Shown one piece after another: positions 33,743 through 42,454 of a DNA stretch of 64,000 nucleotides. The notes beneath the pieces are model-generated. The model saw nothing but the letters and a program-made list of their open reading frames with translations. It was not told the origin of the DNA and did not search any database. Positions within the stretch are counted from its first letter, which is position 1. The number at the start of each line of letters is the position of its first letter. A program made the translations under genes and the position numbers. Source of the stretch: Miltoncostaea sp963771025 (GTDB lineage: Bacteria > Actinomycetota > Thermoleophilia > Miltoncostaeales > Miltoncostaeaceae); assembly GCA_963771025.1 (NCBI GenBank), contig CAVYRL010000003.1:372001-436000 (forward strand), written 5' to 3'.

Positions 33743-34015
33743 TCAGGCGTCGCACCGGCCCGCGAAGAGTGCGGCCTGCGGCCGCCCCTTGTGCCCGGCC
33801 TCCTTCATGATCGGGGGAACCTCGGGGTCCGAGACGAAGCTCTGCCAGCCCTGCTCGTCCCAGTCGAAGACCGCCCAGACCCGGTCGTCCTCAGAGGGGT
33901 CGCGGAAGATGAGCACACCCGTGCACCCGTGCTCCCGGCGTTTCTCGGCTCCCTTGGTCGAGAAGACGTCCATGAAGCGATCGAAGTCCTCGAAGCGCGT
34001 CGTGGCGAGTAGCAC
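33743..34015 (-). CDS. Small dimeric-barrel-like protein of unknown function
   Basis: A 90-residue protein; GTG 34015 follows AAAGGAG. The sequence VLLATTRFEDFDRFMDVFST, GCTGVLIFRDPSEDDRVWAVFDWDEQGWQSF and MKEAGHKGRPQAALFAGRC has the strand-helix order of an ABM/DUF1330-like barrel. No catalytic residue is apparent. It lies just downstream of the AmiC-like binding-protein gene and may share its transcript. Confidence 0.75.
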   Translation of the reverse strand: MLLATTRFEDFDRFMDVFSTKGAEKRREHGCTGVLIFRDPSEDDRVWAVFDWDEQGWQSFVSDPEVPPIMKEAGHKGRPQAALFAGRCDA

Positions 34016-34053
34016 CGTGATCTCCTTTGTCGTCGTGTCGTCGTGAGGTTGCG

Positions 34054-35211
34054 TCAGCCGGCGAGGGCCGGCGTGCCGACCGGACGCTCCTGTGGATCGA
34101 TCGCGCCGAGGTCCGCGACGATCTCGAAGCGGCCGCCTCGGGCCTGGCCGATGTACATGTTCATCCGCACGTGGTGCTGGCCGGGCACCATCGCCGCCGG
34201 CCCGCCCGGGCCCTCGGTGATCTGCGCGCTGTCGAGGGCGGCGATCACGTCGTCGCGCGTCAGCGAGCCGGCTTCCGTCACCGCCACGGCCCAGAGCAGC
34301 ATCGCGCGGTAGAGGCCGGAGCACCCGCTGCCACCGGTGAACTGCGCGCCACCGGGGTAGAGCGCGTCGTACTGCGCGAGAAGCCTCCGGCTGAACCGAT
34401 CGTCGACCGACTGGTAATAGTCGAGGCAGCCGTAGAGCCCCTCGACCTGCTCCGCCGGCATCAGGTTGAGGAGGTTCTCGTCGAAGTACGTGCAGACGAG
34501 GTGTCCGCCGCGGCTCGTGAAGCCGGAGTCGTGCAGCTGTTCGAAGAACGGCATGAGCCCGGGAGGCACGATGGTGTTGAACACCACCTCCGCGCCGGTC
34601 GAGACGATCCTGTCGACCGTCGCCCCGTAGTCGGCGTGGTCGAGGGGGAAGTACTCCTCGCCGACGATGGCCCCGCCGTTGGCCGTCACGACCTCCCGGA
34701 CCCGCGCGTTCAGCACGTGCGGCCAGACGTAGTCGGCGGACGGCAGGTAGAAGGTCTTCGCCCCCGTCTCGCGCATCAGCCACGGGATGAACGGGTCGAT
34801 CTGCTGCGCCGGCACCGGGCCGGTGCAGAAGATGAGTGGGTCCGACTCCTGGCCCTCGTATTGCTCGGGATAGATGTAGAGCGTCTTGCCCTCGACGACG
34901 GCGGGGCCCTTGATGGCCTGCCGCGTCGAGCTGTAGATGCCACCGAAGACGACATCGACCCGATCGTCATCGACCAACTTCCCGGCCGCGGCCGCCGCGG
35001 CGGAGTCGTCGGTCGCGCCGTCCTCGAGGCGCAGCTCCAGGCGCCGCCCCAAGAGGCCGCCCCTGGCGTTGATGTCGCCGATGACCATCCTCGCCACATT
35101 CACGTGGGCGAGCCCCATGAACGAGAGCGCGCCCGTCTGGTCGGCGATGACCCCCACCTTGATGGGGTCCCCGCTCGTTCCCCGCGTTGGATCCGCCACG
35201 GTGTCCTCCAT
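34054..35211 (-). CDS. AmiC/UrtA-like amide- or urea-type binding protein without signal peptide
   Basis: A 385-residue type I periplasmic-binding-fold protein. IKVGVIADQTGALSFMGLAH, then INARGGLLGRRLELRLEDGA, GKLVDDDRVDVVFGGIYSSTRQA, YIYPEQYEGQESDP, FYLPSADYVWPHV and GEEYFPLDHADYG closely match the urea/short-chain amide receptors UrtA and AmiC. The N terminus is hydrophilic (MEDTVADPTRGTSGDP), so it lacks a signal peptide or lipobox and should be cytoplasmic. No permease or ATPase genes lie beside it. This fits an AmiC-like cytoplasmic sensor better than a transport receptor. Its partner is unknown. Confidence 0.88.
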   Translation of the reverse strand: MEDTVADPTRGTSGDPIKVGVIADQTGALSFMGLAHVNVARMVIGDINARGGLLGRRLELRLEDGATDDSAAAAAAGKLVDDDRVDVVFGGIYSSTRQAIKGPAVVEGKTLYIYPEQYEGQESDPLIFCTGPVPAQQIDPFIPWLMRETGAKTFYLPSADYVWPHVLNARVREVVTANGGAIVGEEYFPLDHADYGATVDRIVSTGAEVVFNTIVPPGLMPFFEQLHDSGFTSRGGHLVCTYFDENLLNLMPAEQVEGLYGCLDYYQSVDDRFSRRLLAQYDALYPGGAQFTGGSGCSGLYRAMLLWAVAVTEAGSLTRDDVIAALDSAQITEGPGGPAAMVPGQHHVRMNMYIGQARGGRFEIVADLGAIDPQERPVGTPALAG

Positions 35212-35282
35212 TTCGTCGGCGTGTGCCGGCCGCTCGGCGCGACCGTCAGCAGCGCGTGGTGTGGGAGGATGCTCCTACCGTC

Positions 35283-36869
35283 GTGGGGTCCCACACATCG
35301 GGAGTACGCCCCATCTTGGACAGACCGCTTCGCCTCGCCGAGTTCGTCGCCACGTTGGCTCTCGCGCAGGACAACGCCTTCGGCCAGCCACTCGAGTCGC
35401 AACTGCGCTCGTGCCTGCTCGCGTCGTGGATCTGCGAGGAGGCGGGATTCGAGAGGGACGTGAGCGAGACCGTCTACTGGGTGGCGCTCCTGCGGTACGT
35501 CGGCTGCACCGGTCATGCCCACGAGGTCGCGACCGTGTTCGGCGACGAGATCGCGATTCGCGCGCAGACGCTGGTGCACGACGCCGCCGATCCCAACGAG
35601 GTCATGAGCGACGTCGTGACCTTCGCGACCGCGGGGCGCTCCGAGGACGAGCGGGACGAGATCATCCGGATGCTCCAGGAGACGGCCCACGAGTGGGCGG
35701 TCCACAACTTCTCGTCCGGGTGCGAGGTCGCCGACATGCTCGTGCGACGCCTCGACTTCGGCCCGGGCGTCCGTGAGGCGCTGGCCTTCACGTTCGAGCG
35801 CTGGAACGGCAACGGCTTCCCCGTCCATGCGCGCGGGGAGGACATTCCGCTCCCGATGCGCGTCGTACACCTCAGCCACGACATGGAGGCGCTCGGTCGC
35901 CTCTTCTCCGTCGACCGCGCGCTCGACGCCGCCCGCGATCGCCGCGATCGCACGTACGACCCGGCCCTCGCCGATCTGTTCGTCGCAAACGGGCGCGGCT
36001 GGTTCGATCGGCTCCGCCAGATCGAGCCATGGGACGCCGTCCTGGCCCTCGAGCCCGAGCCGCGCCGCATGCTCGATGGGCAGGCCCTCGACGACACGCT
36101 GGTGGTCGCCGCCGACTTCATCGACCTCAAGTCGCCGTACATGGGCGGGCACAGTCGTCGATGCGCACAGCTCGCCACCGACGCCGCCCGTGTGCTCGGG
36201 CTCCCCGAGGACGCCACCACGACCCTCCGCCGGGCGGCGCTCGTGCACGACTTCGGCACCACCGCGGTGCCGAACTCGATCTGGGACAAGCCCGGCCCGC
36301 TGACGCGAACCGAATTCGACCGCGTCGAGCTTCATCCGATGTTGACCGAGCAGATGCTGCGCCGCTCGCCGGCCCTCGACGCGCTCAACCCGATCGCTTC
36401 CGCGCACCACGAGAAGTGCGATGGATCCGGTTACCACCGGCGCGTGCGCGCCGACGGCGATCCGGGAGCGTGCGTCCTGGCCGCGACGGAGGTCTACGTG
36501 GGGCTCACCACCGAGCGAGCGGACCGTCCGCCGTTCTCGGATGCGGACGCGGCGGCGGAGCTGCGTCGCCTCGACGAGGAGCGCGTGCTCGAGCCCCGCG
36601 CGACCCGCGCCGTGCTCGTGGCCGCCGGACACGGCGAGGCGGCGGCCGGCGTACCCAGACGCCCACGGCACCCCGGCGGACTCTCCCCTCGCGAAGCCGA
36701 CGTGCTGCGCCTGGCCGCACGAGGGCTCACGACGCGCCAGATCGCCGATCGACTCGTCATCTCGCCCAAGACCGCCGATCACCACATCCAGCACATCTAC
36801 AACAAGATCGGCGTATCGACACGGGCCGCCGCCGCTCTGTGGGCCATTCAGAACGACGTCGTGCGCTGA
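35283..36869 (+). CDS. HD-GYP-like phosphodiesterase domain fused to LuxR DNA-binding domain
   Basis: A 528-residue protein. An N-terminal degenerate HD-like half (about 20-200) precedes the catalytic HD domain (about 290-440) with HSRRCAQLATDAA, LVHDFGTTAVPNSI (HD followed by FG instead of IG) and SAHHEKCDGSGYHR (GYH in place of GYP). A LuxR helix-turn-helix closes the protein (LSPREADVLRLAARGLTTRQ, then KTADHHIQHIYNKIGV). It could hydrolyse or sense a cyclic dinucleotide and act directly on DNA. GTG 35283 is used as start; TTG 35316 is possible. Confidence 0.85.
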   Translation: MGSHTSGVRPILDRPLRLAEFVATLALAQDNAFGQPLESQLRSCLLASWICEEAGFERDVSETVYWVALLRYVGCTGHAHEVATVFGDEIAIRAQTLVHDAADPNEVMSDVVTFATAGRSEDERDEIIRMLQETAHEWAVHNFSSGCEVADMLVRRLDFGPGVREALAFTFERWNGNGFPVHARGEDIPLPMRVVHLSHDMEALGRLFSVDRALDAARDRRDRTYDPALADLFVANGRGWFDRLRQIEPWDAVLALEPEPRRMLDGQALDDTLVVAADFIDLKSPYMGGHSRRCAQLATDAARVLGLPEDATTTLRRAALVHDFGTTAVPNSIWDKPGPLTRTEFDRVELHPMLTEQMLRRSPALDALNPIASAHHEKCDGSGYHRRVRADGDPGACVLAATEVYVGLTTERADRPPFSDADAAAELRRLDEERVLEPRATRAVLVAAGHGEAAAGVPRRPRHPGGLSPREADVLRLAARGLTTRQIADRLVISPKTADHHIQHIYNKIGVSTRAAAALWAIQNDVVR

Positions 36870-36968
36870 GAGCCGGCGCCGCGCGCGTTCACCCGTGAGC
36901 GGGGCGCGCGGGCCACGGCCTCTTTTGTCGCTCGTCGTCCGGTGCCGGGACGCCGGCCCCCGTGGGAC

Positions 36969-38558
36969 CTACGGGATGACCACGGTCGCCCCGCGCGCGG
37001 TCACGCGCGGGGCGTTGCCCCCGCCGGCCGTGACCCGGTTGACGTACCCGCCGGTCCGGGCCCTGCGGTTCAGGCGGGTGGTGATCCGGAAGATCCTGCG
37101 CGCGCCCGGCGCGAGGACGGACATCGTCCAATGGAGCCGATGCCCGGCGAGGATCCCGTGGCCACGCGCCCCGAACGTCGCGCCTTTCGCGAGGTAGTCG
37201 TTCACCTGGACGCGGGAGGCGGCGACACGACCGCAGTTCGACACGACGATCGTCCATCGGACCCCGCCGCCCCGGCGAACGGAGCGGCGGCTGGCCGTGT
37301 TGGTGATGCACAGTGCCGCCGAGGCGGCCGGCGCCGCGGCGCCGGGCTTCCCGGTGGGCCCGTCGGCGCCCCTCAGACCGGGCGGACCCGGTAGCCCGGT
37401 GAGGCCCGTGGGGCCGATGGGGCCGGTGAGGCCGGTGGGGCCGGCATCGCCGGTGAGGCCCGCGGGGCCGATCGGGCCGGTGGCGCCGTCGGCGCCGGTG
37501 GGACCGGTATCGCCGGTGGGGCCGGTATCGCCGGTGAGGCCTGCGGGGCCGATCAGGCCGTCGGCGCCGATCAGGCCGTCGGCGCCGGTGAGGCCGGTGG
37601 GGCCGTCAGCGCCGGTGAGGCCCGCGGGGCCAATCAGGCCGTCGGGGCCGATCAGGCCGTCGGCGCCGGTGAGGCCGGTGGGGCCGTCAGCGCCGGTGGG
37701 GCCCGCGGGGCCGATCAGGCCGTCGGCGCCGGCGGGCCCGGTGGCGCCATCAACGCCGTCAGCGCCGGCGGGGCCCGCGGGGCCGACGGGCCCCGGCACG
37801 AACACCGTCTCCCTGCACGCGGTGCGAACGGCCGTCGAGGCCATGGTGACGGTGCCCGTGTCCGCCAGGATCCGTCCATCGACGCGGCTTCCAGCCCCCA
37901 CCGAGACGCCGACGAAGGCCATCACGGTGCCGGCGAACTTCGCCGTCGCACCGATCGTCGTCGAGCCGTTGACGGCCCAGAAGACGTTGCAGGGATCGGC
38001 TCCGTTGATCAATTCCACCACCGCCGAGGCGCCGACCGTGAGAGCCCCCCCGATCTGGAGAATGAACACGGCGTCCGGGTCGCCGCCGCCGTCGAGCGTC
38101 AGGGTCGTGCCCGCCGTGAAGCCCACCGCCGTCGTCGAGTTGTAGACGCCCGGCGACAGCGAGGCCCCGCCGAGCTCGGCGACGAGGTCGGGCCCCGGGG
38201 ACGCGGGCGCGAGCCTCGCGTCTCCGTATGCGAGATTCAGAGCCGCCTTGGCCGCGATGGCATCCGCGTCACCGAGGTGGGTCTCTCCGAGCACGATCGG
38301 GGGAGTGTCACCGGCCAGCACCCCCCCGATGCCGATGCCGAGGTTCTCGGACATGGCCGTGGCCCCGTTGCTCGTGACCGAGTTGCCGAGGACCGAGTAG
38401 GAGCCCGCCGCGCCCATGTCAACCGGATCGACCGCGAGGGCCGGTGCGGAAAACGCCAGCGCGAGGACCGACACCGACAACGCCACGAGCGGGCGTCGCA
38501 CCGCTCGCGTGCGGGTGGGACGAGCGACGGGGCGGGCCGAGGGCGCGGGAACGGGCAT
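36969..38558 (-). CDS. DUF3494 ice-binding-type protein with collagen-like stalk and DUF11-like end
   Basis: A 529-residue exoprotein. The signal peptide (VRRPLVALSVSVLALAFSAP, then A-L-A) spans about 17-42. Residues 45-260 form a DUF3494 beta-solenoid (GAAGSYSVLGNSVTSNGATA, SPGVYNSTTAVGF, DAVFILQIGGALTV, NVFWAVNGSTTIGATAKFAG). Fifty G-x-y collagen-like triplets follow. The last 110 residues resemble a DUF11/CARDB-type surface domain (RWTIVVSNCGRVAASRVQVN). It looks like a surface adhesin displayed on a rod. ATG 38558 is the likely start; GTG 38585 is possible. It is a second, divergent relative of the 11694-12902 gene. Confidence 0.88.
   Translation of the reverse strand: MPVPAPSARPVARPTRTRAVRRPLVALSVSVLALAFSAPALAVDPVDMGAAGSYSVLGNSVTSNGATAMSENLGIGIGGVLAGDTPPIVLGETHLGDADAIAAKAALNLAYGDARLAPASPGPDLVAELGGASLSPGVYNSTTAVGFTAGTTLTLDGGGDPDAVFILQIGGALTVGASAVVELINGADPCNVFWAVNGSTTIGATAKFAGTVMAFVGVSVGAGSRVDGRILADTGTVTMASTAVRTACRETVFVPGPVGPAGPAGADGVDGATGPAGADGLIGPAGPTGADGPTGLTGADGLIGPDGLIGPAGLTGADGPTGLTGADGLIGADGLIGPAGLTGDTGPTGDTGPTGADGATGPIGPAGLTGDAGPTGLTGPIGPTGLTGLPGPPGLRGADGPTGKPGAAAPAASAALCITNTASRRSVRRGGGVRWTIVVSNCGRVAASRVQVNDYLAKGATFGARGHGILAGHRLHWTMSVLAPGARRIFRITTRLNRRARTGGYVNRVTAGGGNAPRVTARGATVVIP
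37345..37795 (-). repeat. Collagen-like coding repeat (50 G-x-y triplets)
   Basis: The repeat encodes 50 uninterrupted Gly-x-y triplets, many of them GLI, GPA, GLT, GAD and GPT. A longer block of about nine triplets (GAD GLI GPx GLI GPA GLT GAD GPT GLT) recurs. Near-identical 27-81-base blocks make length change by recombination likely. In assembly it is also a risk for mis-sized copies. Confidence 0.9.
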
Positions 38559-38693
38559 CTCGGTGTTCCATCGGCACATCTCCACTCAAAAACGATCTTC
38601 AAGCGGAACTTAATTCTCCGGCCGTGTCGAGCAGACCCCTGCGCGACCGGGGCGACGGCCACGTGCCATCGTGGCCGTCGCCCCCACCTCCCG

Positions 38694-39302
38694 TCAGCCC
38701 GTGGCCTTTTCCAGCTGCCTCGCGACCGTCAACCAGTTGACGACGTTCCAGAAGGCGTCGATGTAGTCGGGCCGCCGGTTCTGGTAGTTCAGGTAATACG
38801 CGTGCTCCCAGACGTCGATGCCGAGGAGAGGCGTGTGGCCGTCGTTGAGAGGGGTGTCCTGATTGGGGGTGGACAGCACGACGAGGCCGGTGCCGTCGTG
38901 GGCGAGCCACGACCAACCGCTCCCGAACCGCTTCAGACCGGCGTCCTTCATCTCGCGCTTGAGCTCGGCGAGGCTCTCGAAGGTGTCCTCGATGGCCTTG
39001 GCCAGGGCACCGCTCGGCTCGCCGCCGCCGTCGGGGCTCATCGTCTCCCAGAAGAGGGAGTGGTTCGCGTGGCCGCCGCCGTTGTTGCGGATGGCGGCCC
39101 GCTTGCCCTCGTCGATGAGATCGAGGTTGTCGAGCACCTGCTCGAGCGGCTTGCCATCCCACTCGGTGCCCTCGATGGCCGCGTTCAGGTTGCTCACGTA
39201 GGTCTGGTGGTGCTTGTCGTGATGGAGCTTCATCGTCGCCTCGTCGATGTGGGGCTCCAGCGCGTCGTAGGCGTAGGGGAGGTCGGGCAGCTCGTACGGC
39301 AT
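38694..39302 (-). CDS. sodA: Superoxide dismutase, Mn/Fe type
   Basis: A 202-residue enzyme with GAGAGGAAC before ATG 39302. Metal ligands His27 (KLHHDKHHQTYV), His81 (GGGHANHSLFW), Asp163 and His167 (DVWEHAYYLNYQ) are all present. GGGHANHS is the usual Mn-type sequence. It converts superoxide to peroxide and oxygen in the cytoplasm. No signal peptide is seen. It is probably the only such gene in the window and stands alone. Metal choice between Mn and Fe cannot be fixed from sequence. Confidence 0.96.
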   Translation of the reverse strand: MPYELPDLPYAYDALEPHIDEATMKLHHDKHHQTYVSNLNAAIEGTEWDGKPLEQVLDNLDLIDEGKRAAIRNNGGGHANHSLFWETMSPDGGGEPSGALAKAIEDTFESLAELKREMKDAGLKRFGSGWSWLAHDGTGLVVLSTPNQDTPLNDGHTPLLGIDVWEHAYYLNYQNRRPDYIDAFWNVVNWLTVARQLEKATG

Positions 39303-39511
39303 CGGAAGTTCCTCTCGTTGTCCCCGCCCCTCGGGCGGGGTGCGGCCACACACCCGCACGGTACCGCGCTCGCGACGCCGAAGACCGGCGACGGCGACAT
39401 CGCCGGCACCAGGGACCGGCGCAGGCGGCGCGAACGGTGGATCTCGCGCGTCAGGGCCGAACTCGACGGGGGCGCGTCGCGCTCACACCTCCCACAGAGG
39501 TCCAGGTTCGC

Positions 39512-40234
39512 CTACGCGTCCAGCGCCAGCGAGCCGTCCACGACCTGCTGGGCGACCTCCCCCAGCCGCGTGGAGCTGCGACGCGCGTAGAGGCGAAGCC
39601 GCGCGAACGCCTGATCCGGCGTTTCGCCGGCTCTCTGGGCGACGATGCCCTTGGCCTGCTCGATGGTGATCCTCGTCTGCAGGGCCTCCTGCATGTGATC
39701 CGCCACCGTCTGGGCGTCGTTGGCGCTCCTGCTCTGCAGGACGGCGATCGTGGCGACGTCGGCGAGAGCCTGGGCCGTGGCGATGTCCGATTCGCTCAGG
39801 GCGAAGGGTTCGGTCCGAAAGAGATTCATCGCGCCGAGCACCCGACCGCGCAGCCGCAGCGGGAAGGCGTGCGCCGCCCGGAAACCGGCGGCGGCCGCCA
39901 CGGGGGCAAACCGGGGCCAGCGGACGTTCTCGTCCTCGAGGTTCAGGGTCGTCACCGACCTCCCGAGGTGGAAGCAGTCGCGGCAGGGACCCTCGTCCGA
40001 CTGGATCTGGAACAGCTCAACCGCCTCGGTGGCCTCGCTCGTGGCCGCCATCAGGTGCAGGGTGCCGTCGGAGTCGGCCAGCAGGAGGCCCGCTGCGGCG
40101 GTATCGAGCAGCTCGACGCACCGCTCGGTGAGGAGCACCATCAGATCGACGACATCGAAGTCCTCCACCAGGCAGTCCGTCAACTCGACGAGGGTCTGTG
40201 CGAGTCGCGTGTCCGCGGGTCGTGGGCCTGCCAT
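39512..40234 (-). CDS. GAF and ANTAR domain protein
   Basis: A 240-residue protein. The GAF domain (about 20-165) has CVELLDTAAAGLLLADSDGT, SDEGPCRDCFHLGRSV and FPLRLRGRVLGAMNLFRTEP. The ANTAR domain (about 170-235) has ADHMQEALQTRITIEQAKGI and DQAFARLRLYARRSSTRL, the three-helix RNA-binding signature. Such proteins bind paired RNA hairpins and prevent termination under control of the GAF ligand. Cys-x-x-Cys in EGPCRDC is a typical GAF feature of the family. It lies 56 bases downstream of a second GAF-ANTAR gene. Confidence 0.9.
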   Translation of the reverse strand: MAGPRPADTRLAQTLVELTDCLVEDFDVVDLMVLLTERCVELLDTAAAGLLLADSDGTLHLMAATSEATEAVELFQIQSDEGPCRDCFHLGRSVTTLNLEDENVRWPRFAPVAAAAGFRAAHAFPLRLRGRVLGAMNLFRTEPFALSESDIATAQALADVATIAVLQSRSANDAQTVADHMQEALQTRITIEQAKGIVAQRAGETPDQAFARLRLYARRSSTRLGEVAQQVVDGSLALDA

Positions 40235-40290
40235 CTATCGATCCTCCCATTTTTCGATCGTTGGCAGCGATGTCGTTCGAGGCGCCCTTC

Positions 40291-41013
40291 TCAGCATTTC
40301 GCGAGGTCCAATCGGCGACCGACGACATCGTCGGATACCTGCGCGAGCGACCGGGCCTCCGAGAAGGCGTGGGCCCGCAGACGGATCAGGGCCTCACCGA
40401 CTCCGACGGCCAGCTGGACGCTCACCATCCCCGAGGCCTGGTGCAGTACGGCGTTGTTCGCCGCCAGGGTCTCGAGATGGGGGCTCAGACCCTCGCTCCA
40501 CGTCTCACCCTGGATGGCGAGGATCGCCGACGTCGCCAGGTCGGCGATACCGATCGCGTCGGCGTGCTGATCGTCCGAGAGCTCGCCCGCACGCGTCTGG
40601 TACACGGTGAGGGCCCCCAGCCGGATGCCGCCCAGCCGCAGCGGAAAGGAGAACACCGCCTGCGCGCCGGCCTCCGCGGCGCCGGAGGCGAAGGCGATCC
40701 ACCGTTGCTGCCGGGGGTGCAGGAGATTGGGCTCGGCGACGGGGCGCCCCGTCGCGTGGGCATCCACCGACGGCCCCTCGCCGAGCGTGAGCTGAAGATC
40801 CTCGAGACGGTCGGCCAGCTCGTCCGACGACGAGAGCACCGACGCGATGCCCTCGGTCATCACCATCAGGCTGGCCCCGGACACGCCGAGCATCTCCACG
40901 CACGCGAGGCAGAGGTCGCGCGCCGGGTCGGGTCCATTGATCGCGCCGACGGCCGCGGCGATGCGCTGAAATCTCCCGAGGGGACCAGCGCCCATCCAGG
41001 GCACGGGGATCAC
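40291..41013 (-). CDS. GAF and ANTAR domain protein, second copy
   Basis: A 240-residue protein. The GAF domain spans about 20-160 (CLACVEMLGVSGASLMVMTE, LTLGEGPSVDAHATGRPVAE, FSFPLRLGGIRLGALTVYQT), and the ANTAR domain about 170-235 (ETLAANNAVLHQASGMVSVQ, EALIRLRAHAFSEARSL). It shares the layout of the gene downstream and probably its transcript. The EGP-x-x-x-x motif has no cysteine pair here, so the ligand may differ. GTG 41013 is taken as start; ATG 40995 is possible. Confidence 0.88.
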   Translation of the reverse strand: MIPVPWMGAGPLGRFQRIAAAVGAINGPDPARDLCLACVEMLGVSGASLMVMTEGIASVLSSSDELADRLEDLQLTLGEGPSVDAHATGRPVAEPNLLHPRQQRWIAFASGAAEAGAQAVFSFPLRLGGIRLGALTVYQTRAGELSDDQHADAIGIADLATSAILAIQGETWSEGLSPHLETLAANNAVLHQASGMVSVQLAVGVGEALIRLRAHAFSEARSLAQVSDDVVGRRLDLAKC

Positions 41014-41213
41014 TCGCCGGCCGGACTGCCCGTGGCGTTCGTGCTGACGTGTGAAACGACGGTCCTCCTCGACGGGTCATCGTGTGATGACGCCACCGGG
41101 GACCGGGGCAGCGGCTGGACTCTCGCTGAGATGCGTCGGCCGTGACCGAGACCGATGCTTCATTCTAGCGCAGCGACGGAGCAAGGTGCTCCGTCGACGA
41201 CCGGCGCCGCGGG

Positions 41214-42308
41214 TCAGATGCGCCCCGCGGGAAGGCGCGAGAGGCCGAAGGGTTCCGCATCCACCGAATGCGCGCGCCCGTCGAGGATCATCTCGCTCAC
41301 CATCCGCCCGGTCGCCGGTGCGTTGAGGATCCCCCACGAGGCGTGACCGGTGGCGAGGAACGCGCCCGGGGCGCCCGGCACCGGCCCGATCAGCGGGATG
41401 CCGTCCACGGTGAGCGGCCGGTAACACGCCGAGCGCGCGATCACCTCGGCCTCTCCGAGCGCGCTGGAGTGGACGCCGGCGATGCGGTGGAGCTCCTCGC
41501 AGGCCGCGTCGGACGGGGCGATCGCGTCCGGGTCGTCGGGCAGGGAGCCGTGCTCCGGGTGGCCCGAGACGTAGACCGAGCCCCCCGAGCGGGGGTACAG
41601 CTCGATGGTGTCTCGCCGGCGATTGCGGCTGACGAACTCGCTGAAGACCGCCTGAGGCGGCATCTGCGCGCCGAGCACGATGCTCGCGCTCTTGGTGCCG
41701 AAGACCTGGGGCAGGGCGATCCAGCGCTGCGCCTGGCTGGTCCATGGCCCGAGCGCGAGCACCGCGACGTCGGCGGGATGGTCCACGCCGTCGATCGACA
41801 CCGCGCTGAGCGCTCCGCCCGGTCCCGCGAATGCCAGCCCGGTGACGACGCCCGTCGTGAACTCCGCCCCGTTCTCGATCGCAGTTTCGAGGAGTGCTCG
41901 CGTGAACTGGAGCGGGTTGACCTGGGCGGTCGTCGCGGGGCTCCCGATGACCTCGTGGGCCACCACGTTGCCGTCGAGCCACCCAGGGTTGGGCAGGCGC
42001 CGGTATTGCTCGAGATCGCCCTCGTCGGCCGCCGCGGTCATCAGCGCGTCCATCGGCCGGTAGCCGAGGCGCTCGGCGCCGAGCTCGTCGGCGATCTCGC
42101 GGTGCAGCGCAAAGCTCGCGCGCGTCAACGCGTCGAGGGGTGTCCCGGAGTTCCAATCGAGGGCGAGGAAACCGGCCGCCTTCCCCGATGCGGCCGCACC
42201 GGGCCGCGCCCGGTCGACGACCAGCGGCGTGGCGCCGCGCCGGGTGAGGAAGTACGCCACGGAGGAACCGACCGCACCGGCTCCGCAGATCACGATTCTC
42301 GCGGCCAC
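41214..42308 (-). CDS. FAD-dependent (DAO-type) amino-acid/glycine oxidase-like protein
   Basis: A 364-residue flavoprotein starting GTG 42308. VAARIVICGAGAVGSSVAYF is the FAD motif, PGAAASGKAAGFLALDW the second conserved part, and ACYRPLTVDGIPLIGPVPGA with FLATGHASWGILNAPATGR the usual C-terminal DAO signature. It resembles FAD-dependent oxidases and dehydrogenases of amino or N-methyl amino acids. The substrate is unknown. The start has no ribosome site, so a leaderless transcript is possible. Confidence 0.88.
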   Translation of the reverse strand: MAARIVICGAGAVGSSVAYFLTRRGATPLVVDRARPGAAASGKAAGFLALDWNSGTPLDALTRASFALHREIADELGAERLGYRPMDALMTAAADEGDLEQYRRLPNPGWLDGNVVAHEVIGSPATTAQVNPLQFTRALLETAIENGAEFTTGVVTGLAFAGPGGALSAVSIDGVDHPADVAVLALGPWTSQAQRWIALPQVFGTKSASIVLGAQMPPQAVFSEFVSRNRRRDTIELYPRSGGSVYVSGHPEHGSLPDDPDAIAPSDAACEELHRIAGVHSSALGEAEVIARSACYRPLTVDGIPLIGPVPGAPGAFLATGHASWGILNAPATGRMVSEMILDGRAHSVDAEPFGLSRLPAGRI

Positions 42309-42454
42309 ACGAGAAGAGTAGTCGCGGCATGGGATCCGTGCCGCACGAGCCCGTCGCGCCGGCGGGGCCGTCGGCCAGAACCCGCTGTCGCCCGCGGCTC
42401 CTCCTGGAGCGGCCGGGGCGAGGGTCGCGCTCTTCCGACCCCCGCCCCGGCCGC

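Noticed and set aside
37345..37795. CRISPR-like array
   Set aside because: The repeats are coding G-x-y collagen-type units with no unique spacers.
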